From: Atopsyche davidsoni
Lineage: Eukaryota > Arthropoda > Insecta > Trichoptera > Hydrobiosidae
NCBI GenBank assembly: GCA_022113835.1
Contig: JAILWY010000001.1
Location: 11,710,501 to 11,774,500 of the forward strand
DNA: 64,000 nucleotides
Direction: 5' to 3'
The position numbers and the translations under genes are program-made. The notes beneath the pieces were generated by a model that was given only the letters and a program-made list of their open reading frames with translations, ran no database searches and had not been told where the DNA came from. Shown here one piece after another: positions 48,339 to 57,164 of the stretch (position 1 is the first letter of the stretch; each line of letters begins with the position of its first letter).

Positions 48339-48415
48339 CCCTTTGCACTCGAGAGGTGCGGATTCCGCACCACACGATGTAATGCCGCAACTCGAGAGGT
48401 GCGGATTCCGCACCA
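48339..48415 (+). repeat. piggyBac left end with duplicated palindromic subterminal repeat
   Basis: A 25-bp word occurs twice, at 48348-48372 and 48391-48415. Each copy contains CTCGAG followed by GGTGCGGATTCCGCACC, a palindrome with 8-bp arms around one T. Subterminal repeats of piggyBac elements bind transposase. The paired palindromes here may be such sites or may fold into a stable 5' RNA hairpin. Confidence 0.8.
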
Positions 48416-48853
48416 ATTTGCTTGGTGCGGAGATTCGATGTGCGGTGATAACTATTTATGGTTTTTTATCTGGTGATTTCTTGTTTATGTTTATGTGATC
48501 TTGTTCTTTAAAGTTCGTTACTAAGCACTGCCCATATAATTTTAAAAGATCATGTTATCCCCCTTTCAAACTACGCTAGAATTTCTTATCCAAGATTAGT
48601 GCGGCACCATAAAGCGAACTGCATTTTTGGTCTCAGTTCGACCTTGACAGCCATGGCAAAATGACTAGATGTGTACCTAATCAACCCATATATTTTTTGC
48701 TTGTACTTCTTATCGTAATCATTCATTTGAGGGTCCTTATTTGCTTAAACTTATATTGCACTGAAGAATAGACTTTTTTCTCCCTCACAATATCAATAAC
48801 CTTTCCATTCACTTATCGTACCATTATTTTGTTTGCTTTATAATATATAATAA

Positions 48854-49234
48854 TATTATGATAATGTGTATCTCACTAAACAGCTGAGAGGAGAACAGCC
48901 GCTTAATCACTTGCGGTATATGAAAACCTTAGTTCGGCAATTGACTGGAGATTTTCGTCAGACACGTGCTAGAGCTTCACTTCAACCTGCGATTCCGAAA
49001 ATCCGCCTAAGTGGAAGGCTGCATAACATTCTAACAGGAGTTAGGAAGGATTACAAAGTCTGTTCTCAAAAAAATAAACCCGGCAAAAGACATCAAACGA
49101 CATACTTTTGTGATACTTGTCCCGAAAAGCCGGGCATGCATCTCGGCAATTGTTACATGAAATATCATACAAAGCAAAATTACAAAGACTTATGTTTACG
49201 AACCTATCTTCGTAAAGATGTAAATATACATTAA
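48854..49234 (+). pseudogene. piggyBac transposase, C-terminal fragment
   Basis: An open frame of about 122 codons ends at 49234 with no proper ATG start. It can be read from a TAA at 48851, and the longest conventional start is a GTG at 48866. It covers the last part of a piggyBac transposase. Counting from that GTG, the cysteine-rich zinc-binding tail lies at residues 66-101: C66, C82xxC85, H92, C96, Y100-H101. This domain normally binds the subterminal repeats. The first cysteine of the usual CxxC pair appears replaced by tyrosine at residue 63. The catalytic DDD region and N-terminus are absent, removed by the internal deletion. The fragment cannot transpose DNA. A host-used DNA-binding fragment is conceivable but unsupported. 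Confidence 0.85.
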
Positions 49235-49376
49235 ATATTAAAATTAAAAAAATTATGTGTCAATTTGTGTGTGTGAACATTTTAAGTTAGAGGTAAAAAA
49301 TTCACCGAAAGTGATACGAAACGCTTCGAGTTGCTGATTAGTCCGCGCGGAAACGGTCTCGAGCGCAAAGGGTTAA

Positions 49377-49610
49377 TAGGATATATATATCTTCAACATT
49401 GACAATGATCTTATTTTACCGCTTGATAAAAAAGCACATTCAAAAAATATATGAAGATACCATGCAATTATTATGCCCACATTCAATGTATATTATGACT
49501 CAAGCTTGTGTTTTTACCGATTTTTTTATAGTTCGTGGGACGTGTTTAGACCGTGGCTGAAAGTAATTTAATAATGACTGCATGATTTACCTGAAACTAA
49601 TTTAGTTACG
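49377..49610. other. AT-rich non-coding DNA
   Basis: Nothing of note. Confidence 0.65.
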
Positions 49611-49860
49611 TAAAAAGGACGCTGTAAAAAGTTCCAGAACACCTGACACGGGGGTAGAGTGGGTGTATAAAAGCCGTGTGTATGATGCCACGAATGAATG
49701 CTCCAACTGCCTACTCTCAAAGCGACGACGAATGTAAATAATGCACGGGAAATTCAATATGCGATAAAACTTTCAAAGGAAGTAATGATCGGCGGGGGAT
49801 CAAACCTCTCGAAAAAACACCATCTTATTCAATATACTGACTATTGGGAATGAAATAAAT
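49611..49860 (+). promoter_or_regulatory. Balanced island with a TATA-box-like site
   Basis: A GC-richer stretch with TATAAAAG at 49666-49673 set in GC-rich context (GGGTG before, CCGTG after). This resembles an insect core promoter. I find no initiator or downstream reading frame to support a gene start, so it may be an enhancer or chance. Confidence 0.25.
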
Positions 49861-49864
49861 ACTA

Positions 49865-50235
49865 AAAATTCGATGCATAAAAAAAATAAATATATATTTA
49901 TTGTAATGTAAGAACAGGGAGAAAAAATGATTATACACATTTTAAAGTTATAATTATAGTGCTCCAAATAAATTTTGGTACGTTATTTTGCCTAATGTTA
50001 ATATAATAGTCAATTGTACACCATGTACAATACTTAACAACTCATTATGTATAAAAATCCTCAATTATAACTAATACGGAAACGTTTTTTTGCCGGCTTG
50101 AAACTTATTAAAAACGGAAAAAAAGCGTGAGTAGGTATAATGATACCATAATTAAAATGCGCTGGCCTTAGACATTCAATTATTAATTCATAGTCTCTAA
50201 AGCAAATTATTATTTACCCAACTAATTATCCCTTT
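49865..50235. other. AT-rich non-coding DNA
   Basis: Nothing of note. Confidence 0.65.
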
Positions 50236-50239
50236 TTAA

Positions 50240-50500
50240 TTGGTTCTCAATACACTACCCCCGAGAAAGGATTTTCAAATCATCCAATTTTCATCAGTGC
50301 TAACCCTCTCCAGCAGAAAGGTTCGATTCTCAATGGAGCTTTATCCTGAGTCCTCCTGGAATTACCGGGCGAGTCCCTACCATGACCCTCGACTGGAGTG
50401 GAACAGGCACATGGAGCGGGTCGCACGGACCCGGCGATTTCGCATTACAAGTGATTAGAGCAGAGGGAATCACTGAATCAGATTAATTTATCAAAAGACA
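50240..50500. other. GC-richer island, possible exon or conserved element
   Basis: A clearly balanced block. It is open for 72 codons on the plus strand (50240-50458, non-ATG start) and for about 50 codons on the minus strand over the right half. The plus-strand peptide ends in an Arg-rich stretch but matches no domain that I know. Openness on both strands speaks against coding. Confidence 0.3.
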
Positions 50501-50736
50501 CACATGCTTCTTGATTGAATATATATTTGAATCGATGTGAAAATGGGAGATAATTAATATTTTTGATTTTATTTAACAAATAAACTTTATCTCTATAAAA
50601 TCAGGAATATTCATATTCAACGAATTTTATGCAGATTTTAAAATAATCATATCGTATTCAAAACACATTGTACTTTCAAAATTATGTTTGTTTTTAAAAA
50701 AAGTGAAAAAACCTGGAAAAATATTTTCATATTAAC

Positions 50737-50927
50737 ACAATAACTTTAAGAAATTCAATATTTTTGACAGAGAGTACTTGGTGGAATTCCATTTTAATAT
50801 TTTTAATAAAATACTTGACTCTGTTTGATAATGCCAACGTGAAAGGTTGGCGAAACCGGTCACTAATAAAAACGAAAATGTGAAAAATCACTCAAGTATT
50901 TTATTCAAAAATATTACAATAACTTTA
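50737..50927 (+). mobile_element. Inverted-repeat element B2 with hammerhead-like core
   Basis: Direct repeats ACAATAACTTTA (50737-50748 and 50916-50927) flank a 167-bp insertion. A full left arm (50750-50818) is the reverse complement of the right arm of element B1. The shared core follows, then only the first 24 nt of the right arm (50892-50915). So B2 lost the right arm end and B1 the left. The clean 12-bp duplications around both show these are separate insertions. Confidence 0.75.
50825..50861 (+). ncRNA. Hammerhead-like motif in element B2
   Basis: Identical to that of B1: TTGATAA, one T, the stem GCCAAC/GTTGGC (50833-50838 and 50846-50851), GAAAC (50852-50856), CG and GTC (50859-50861). 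Sharing of the two first-half changes means they were present in the common source, not acquired after insertion. Confidence 0.4.
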
Positions 50928-50929
50928 CC

Positions 50930-51785
50930 TTCCTCATTGTATAGTATTTTTGAACAATTTTACATAAATATTCAGATAACAATGTTTAATTGTAGTAGTT
51001 TGTTTCAAGTCTAAAGAAGTAAGTTGGTAGCATAAAATATGTATTAGTTATTCTACGAGCTTAATAAAAAATAATACATCCAGATAAATATCATACAAAC
51101 AGTGATGAATGTCTACAATAACAAAATTTATAAGAAAAAAATAAAAACTTTAAGATCTTTATATCCAAGAAACGCTTATAATTTACCAAAGTAAAAATGC
51201 AAGCAAAATAATATTTTGTAGTTAAATCGAATTCATATATTATTTTTGACAATAAAATTTAAATGCGAATGTTCACAGTTCATGAAAATAATTTAAAACA
51301 GGATATGATGAAATATCACAGATCATAATAACAAATTATCACGACCAAAAAACGAGGAATCAGAGTTTTGCACTTGTCGGGTAGATTTGATGTGGAACAG
51401 TCAAATAGCACTCTTGCACAATCGAATATTTATTACAGGTATAAATAACTCCTAAACCACGCTTCGCCATTGTAGTTCACAGGAAAAAAAATGTTCGAAC
51501 CGTTCATTCATTGCTCGACAGGTGGTTGTTAGCTTATCCGAATCCGGATATCTGAGGCGGTGGAACTTAGATTGATTTCGTATCGTTTGAATTCAATACT
51601 ATATTATACAAATGTGCGTTGTATTATATTTTAATAAATAATGGTAGCAGCAAAGTATAACGTTTGTTAAAAGACACGTGCTTGGTTTTAATAACATTCC
51701 ATGTGAGCATGTAGGTAGAGGTTGGGACAAGTATCTTGCGGTTTATACAATGTGGGCATTATGAAACGTTAGAACCCTTTCGCTT
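50930..51785. other. AT-rich non-coding DNA
   Basis: There is no gene. A slightly richer stretch at about 51350-51600 has no clear motif. Confidence 0.6.
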
Positions 51786-51789
51786 TAAG

Positions 51790-51850
51790 GCAGCTTCGCG
51801 GACAAGTGGTTAAGGCAGACGCTTATAAATAAAAGCTTATAGGACGAAGT
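51790..51850 (+). repeat. tRNA-derived SINE-like relic (box A side)
   Basis: CGGACAAGTGGTTAAGGC (from 51799) is a good box A and D-arm, like those of Leu/Ser tRNAs. The expected box B downstream is decayed. A truncated SINE head is likely. Confidence 0.35.
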
Positions 51851-51854
51851 AAAT

Positions 51855-53195
51855 CATATTTTAAAAGCATGTGGACTAAAAATAGAGGAATGTCCGTTTT
51901 AAAATTAGAAAAATTACAGATTTAATCTAAGACCTAAAACATGTACTTTTAAAATTAATTAATGTCTTAAAAATAAATATTTTCATATTGGGTAAGGCTT
52001 TGAATTTATTGTCAATGAAATAAATATTTCCTTATTTTTGTGTATTTTTAAAGACACTAATTAAATTATGATTCAATTGATTGTTATTTCTTGACAGCAA
52101 AGTATATATTAATTAAGCAGATTTACAAAAAAAAAATGTTAAGTTCACTTGCAGGTAGTATAGTCGCGTTGCAACTTTAAATTTATAAGCTGCGGTTTCC
52201 GCTTCTGTTTTTCTAGGAACCTATAACGCTCATATGCTTTATTTGATTTATTAGAAACTGACATAAATAAAGCGTCTAAAGTCACGTTTGATGAAAATAC
52301 TGGTCTACAAAGTTATAAAACACACGCAAACTAAAATAATTTATCTATTAGTGTATTGTTTAAGATTTATTGCTCCTAGCTGGTGCCTGACAAGGATTGT
52401 TAAGGACAAAAAAATATTTAAAATATAAATTTTTAATATCAGTTTCGCATTACTTTTGACGGTCCACATATGAAACAACTAAAATCTTACCAAACAAGAA
52501 TAACACAAATGAAATATACGCATAAAAATATTTACGATTATGCCTTGGAAGTGTTTCTACGGCAATAAATAGTATTTAATTGTTATGTTGGTGTTTGGTA
52601 TAAAATATTATATGAATGCACTCATAAATAAACTCTGATCAGTGGAAATACTACCAAAAATCCCGGCTTGCTTTACTTTAATACAATTATGCAAGTATAA
52701 TTCATTATCCATTACCTATTATCGATTGAAAAAAACTCTTCTTGATTATTGAAATACGCTAAGTTAATGTATAAAATTTAAGAAAAAACTGGAGTTTTTA
52801 TAAAATGAAACAAGTATAAAATCATTCAATTGTTTTTTTTAAGTAAGTTAATTTAATCAATGAACGTCTGTGTAAAAATATTTTTAGTTTAGCAAATCTA
52901 TAAAAAATTTAGCTAAGTGTGTCTAAAAATATTTTTTTATTGATTTTCCACATTTTGTGAAGAATGACTAAAAATATATCTTGTCTTTAAATAAATAAAT
53001 CATAGAGTAATGATTGTTGATTACCAAAGATGTGTTATTGTTCTTGTACTATATGATAATGTCATTGACAAAGTTTCATAGAAACAGCAGCGATTCGAAC
53101 AAAAGAAGTAACCCATGCAATATCGTAATAGCTACACAAGTATGCGGGTATGTCATCCTTCATTGTATTCCAGCGGCGTTCAATGATAAGCTAGT
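51855..53195. other. AT-rich non-coding DNA
   Basis: There is no gene. An 80-codon plus frame at 53014-53256 runs into the next island and has no domain. Confidence 0.6.
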
Positions 53196-53199
53196 CTCT

Positions 53200-53470
53200 C
53201 TATATTGGTCATATTGCAGAAGTTCTCACAGAGATCGCTCGGCACAGCACTCGTAACTAGAGGATCCGGCGACAAAGGGACGTTCTCTTCTAGGAAGACG
53301 ATCAAATCGCGAAATTCAAAGTATGGGCGCCAGTGCACGGGGAGCGCGGGGCAATTTGTGCAAGGGGTGCTCGGCCCGGAGTCAGATAGCGCGGCTAGTA
53401 CCGGTGGATGGGAAACATTTATAATAAGTATCTTCGTGCCGAGGATTCAGCAGCACACTGGAGTATATTA
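53200..53470. other. GC-richer island with an 88-codon open frame
   Basis: A balanced block with GC-rich words (GGGCGCCAGTGCACGGGG, CTCGGCCCGGAGTC). It is open for 88 codons on the plus strand (53205-53471, non-ATG start). The peptide is Gly/Ser-rich with no motif. It is probably conserved non-coding DNA or an untranslated exon. Confidence 0.3.
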
Positions 53471-53495
53471 AAAAATATATTTTCATCCAATTTTA

Positions 53496-53731
53496 TAAAG
53501 GTGTCCCAAAATTAACGAAAGATTTGAATTTGTCGCCATTTTTGCAGTAAAGTTTTAAAAGGCTGCCAAGCTTTCATTATTTTTGAAATATTGTTTAATA
53601 ATAAAGAGTCGTTGTTCTATCGTGTAACGCTACATTTTTACTAACCCTAAACTGTCAGCTAGTGTTCCCAAAACTTTACTGCAAAAATGGCGACAAATTC
53701 AAATCTTGCGTTAATTTTGGGACACCTTTTA
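53496..53731. mobile_element. Mariner-type MITE
   Basis: Long inverted repeats of 59 bp (53498-53556 and 53670-53728) match at 58 positions. They begin AAGGTGTCCCAAAATTAACG and flank about 113 bp of non-coding DNA. A TA lies at both outer edges (53496-53497 and 53730-53731, with one extra T on the right), as expected for Tc1/mariner target duplication. There is no transposase, so it is non-autonomous. The near-identity of the arms suggests it is fairly young. Confidence 0.85.
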
Positions 53732-53741
53732 TTTTTTAAAT

Positions 53742-53826
53742 TGGCCATCTTTTTTTTTTTTTTTTTTACTGTCGGCCCCGGGCAGCGCTGGCCGACAGTA
53801 CAAAAAAAAATATCCCTGGCCATCTT
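53742..53826 (-). mobile_element. 5'-truncated poly(A)-tailed stem-loop retroinsertion
   Basis: TGGCCATCTT flanks the insertion on both sides (53742-53751 and 53817-53826). Read on the minus strand, the insert begins GGGATA, has a T9 run, then a perfect 10-bp stem ACTGTCGGCC/GGCCGACAGT (53768-53777 and 53790-53799, 12-nt loop), then an A-run of about 16. A 3' stem-loop with poly(A) and a 10-bp target duplication is the mark of LINE-driven retroposition. It is likely the severely truncated 3' end of a LINE or SINE. Confidence 0.75.
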
Positions 53827-53829
53827 AAT

Positions 53830-54240
53830 TTGTTATTTATGTTACCAATTGTTGAAATTACTATTTATGGAATAATTTGAGAGATCATGTCGCTTTTGAG
53901 ATTTTTTTAGTAATTTTACAAAACGTCTTAAAAAACATGAAAAAAGGATTATTTTTTTTGGGTTTTCAATTAATCAAGTACTTGCTAAAACTTATTTCCA
54001 TAATTCATGTCGTATTTTAAACTTTTTACTTTTTTTTAATTAATTGTACATTTTAAATTATTAATAATACTATTTAAAATATTGATACTCGATATTTTTT
54101 TCTGTATAATTTCACTACGGTTATATAAGTTTTATTTATTTTTTATATTTTATTAATAAATATGAAATAAAACATATAAAAAAACAACTATAAATGTGAA
54201 TTCCTGTGTTTACTTTTGTATTCACAATTTAGTCCATTTT
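53830..54240. other. AT-rich non-coding DNA
   Basis: Nothing of note. Confidence 0.65.
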
Positions 54241-54244
54241 TAGC

Positions 54245-54560
54245 TACCTAAACACGAGAGAGCCAGCGAGTGAGTTTCTCTACGGAAGATCAATAAAAAC
54301 CGCGCAGTACTTTACTGGAACGCACTAATGGAAATGAGTTTTTGTAAACTAGGTTTAAAACATTTGCGGATAAAAGCCAAAGGTAAAAAAAAACCGCAAA
54401 TAATCAACTGGCGTAGCATTGTATGGATCGCTCCACCCAGCGCACTGGAGTCTTACAAAACAAATAACCTGGCAATTGACCGCATTCGGTGCTGCATTCA
54501 TGACCGTTCCAATGCAGTTTCAGTCGGGTTTTGTTGCAATCTTGATAGCTTGTGATTTAA
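54245..54560. other. GC-richer island, candidate conserved non-coding element
   Basis: About 300 bp of balanced composition. A 75-codon plus frame with ATG at 54328 covers most of it, without a recognised domain. The words GCATTCGGTGCTGCATTCATG and TCCACCCAGCGCACTGG stand out only by composition. Confidence 0.3.
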
Positions 54561-54564
54561 ATTG

Positions 54565-55955
54565 AATGAATCAAACTTAATAGGTGTTATTGTTTGATTT
54601 GAACACAGCGTAGACGATTTATCTCACTCTATGTGGGTGAAGAAATTCTCGATATAATATGACTGAATTAATACAGCGAATATGAAATGCACATATCAAA
54701 ATGAATGTAGACAAATACACGACATTAGTTCTGATATAGTTTTATCAATAGCATAAATATGTATTATCAAATTGACTATTGTAAATTCATTACCTTTGTG
54801 GAAATGTGCAAACCTTGCGTTTTCATATAATTCGAGTGAAAATATATTTTATTTATTTATATTATACGCTTGAATCTACAAAAAACGACTAAAAGTATTT
54901 CTTTATATTTAGTAGAAGTAGAAAGGAAACTAGTATTTTGACAAAAGATGTTACAAAACTATGATTTCAAAAGTAACATTTCTTTTTTTTTTAAGTCTCA
55001 TGGGAAATAAATCATTGAGTGTCAAAAGATTTCATATTTTCAATGAATTTTGTTAAATCATAGAAAATTGTTTTTTCAGATTCTAGTATAGAAGTAAACA
55101 TACACAAAGTAAATATTAATACAGCGGCACTTGATTTTAAAATAAAATAACATTGGTTTTGATCGAATACTGAGTCATTTTCTGACGTCAGATAAGACGT
55201 GTGTTTGTAACTCGGTCGTTATTTCATACGGGAAGTTTATTTCAGATAATTTTATGTTATCCATGTTGAGTACATGAACATCTAAGCCTTTTAACTAAAC
55301 GTTTGGTAAAATAATTCTGTGGGAGGTTATACTTGTATCGGGGTCGATATAAATCGGTATAAAATTTTACAAATTGGTATTGTCCGTGTTTTTATTACCA
55401 TATAAGCAATAAGGAAGAAAAATCAGAGCTTCTATTATTAGAACAATGGGATATTATTTATGATTATACTTGATCTATAATAAAGATTCTATATCCTTTT
55501 ATAAAGTATACGTGTGATTACATATGAGAATGTTGGTCTTATACAAAAGCTATGCCTGTTTATTTTCAACTATATAATATCTGACTACGCGTAAGATACT
55601 CATTGTTCCATTTTTATTACATATTTTTATAAAGAATAGTGTAAAAATTAATAAAACAATCTTAACATAAAGATGTTTAAATATTTTTCTTATGTTTTTT
55701 TACAAATTTCTAATTGTGTTCGAGGTTATGGGATCATAACTCACCTTTCAATCAGAGATCAAAAGTATATATTAAAAATATGTTATTTGATTTCTAGATA
55801 ATCAGAATATTTTCATTAGAACAAACTGTTTATAGTTCAGCATACCATTCTATAAAACGAGCATCAACATATAATCGAGAATATGCACAGTGCCATTATG
55901 AACTAAAGCAACTAAAAACTTATTTAATATAGCAGAATCTCTAGAGAAATAGGAC
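54565..55955. other. AT-rich non-coding DNA
   Basis: Nothing of note. A faint TTCGAGGTTAT word near 55719 is not a credible tRNA box. Confidence 0.65.
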
Positions 55956-55959
55956 AACA

Positions 55960-56240
55960 AGTCTCACATGAAGGCAATAATAATTTACTCATCCTTATCG
56001 AAGCGCACAAACTCCGCTCAACAATATATGCAGGGGGATCGTGATGCACTTTTTCCGTTCGTTGTTTATTGCGCCAACCGACTTATACTCCACGGAGTTT
56101 ATTTGTGTCAACCAGAGCTGAGCAAAAACAATACCGAGATATCTCACTTCTCCATCTCGAAATTTATTAGGTAATATACAGAGTTGAGCGAATCTCGATG
56201 CCAGCTTGCTTTGTTTTAGTTGCGAACTTTGACTTCTGTC
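55960..56240. promoter_or_regulatory. Candidate regulatory island
   Basis: A balanced block containing TTGTTTATTGCGCC (forkhead-type core, near 56063) and AGGGGGATCGTGATGCAC. A 68-codon frame with ATG at 55968 covers part and has no domain. Role inferred from composition and one motif. Confidence 0.3.
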
Positions 56241-56244
56241 GGGC

Positions 56245-57140
56245 GTATCCCTAAGCTCATTTTCATTTTATACATAATCTATAAAATACTAGAAGCCATC
56301 TAAGTTTAACTAGCTTTTGCACTTAAGTACTTAGCATTAATATGCAAGCATTTAAATCCGTTACAACAACGCAAAAACTCACTTTAAAATACATGAAAGG
56401 AAGATCACTTTTCCATTGTGAAATTTTTTTGCGGCGTTGTAGGTATCGCGTTGTCGGTTTTTCACTGTTTGTGCATTCTGATAATAATTCATTTTTATCA
56501 ATGAACTATGCTGGTAAACATTTAACCTATCAAGTTAAAACTGCTTTTTATGAGATGCTGAATTATTTTTATACGTAACTTAATAATACATTTTTTTGTT
56601 ATTGTTTTATATTTAAGAATTAAACAATCACATACGAAAAAAAATGGTAAACTTTCGACATTAATATTCAAGTATCAAAACTATATATTTACATCAAATT
56701 TTTGTGTCTAATAGCATTCAATCACCAGCTGAAGCATATTATATACGTAAATTTACTATTTTACTGATAGTTCAGTAATTTAAATTGATTTTACACAATA
56801 CAATATTCATTGCCTTTGGATATCAAGTCTTTGTTGACATACACATTAATTGACAAAGACATAGGTATTTTTTTTGAGATATACATAGAAAGAAGAGAAT
56901 GAAAATAGTAAAAAATTCGAAATTTTTAAGGCTGTAATTGCATTAAGAAATTCTATGGAGAAGTAGTTTAACTTTTTATCTTAAATAATATAATAATAAA
57001 TAAAGATCATATAAGGTATGATTCACAATCACGGAAGAAAAATATGATCACATTTTTCTATCAAACCTACACTCCTGGTCGTGACAGTGATTACTTTAAG
57101 TACCGACCGAGTTGTGAGAAATATTTTCTACCAATACAAA
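56245..57140. other. AT-rich non-coding DNA
   Basis: A 78-codon plus frame (56342-56578) lacks a recognisable domain. Nothing else. Confidence 0.6.
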
Positions 57141-57162
57141 TCGATACTAGTCTAGGTAAGTA
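57141..57162 (+). promoter_or_regulatory. Weak joined splice-site motif
   Basis: TAGTCTAG ends at 57155 and GTAAGTATCG follows. The donor half is ideal, but the upstream sequence is purine-mixed and lacks a pyrimidine tract. It may be only a cryptic 5' splice site. Confidence 0.2.
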
Positions 57163-57164
57163 TC

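Larger units (their letters stand above)
48335..49376 (+). mobile_element. Internally deleted piggyBac-type transposon
   Basis: TTAA target duplications (48335-48338 and 49373-49376) flank a 1,034-bp element. Its ends are CCCTTTGCACTCGAG on the left and the inverse of CCCTTTGCGCTCGAG on the right, matching at 14 of 15 positions. TTAA targets and CCCTTTG-type ends are diagnostic of the piggyBac family. Full elements are about 2.4 kb or more and encode a transposase of roughly 600 residues. Here only the C-terminal end of that gene remains, so the copy cannot move by itself. The ends and TTAA sites are intact enough that an active relative might mobilise it. Confidence 0.93.

Noticed and set aside
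53687..53875. 62-codon plus frame
   Set aside because: It crosses the MITE arm and the T-run of the retroinsertion.
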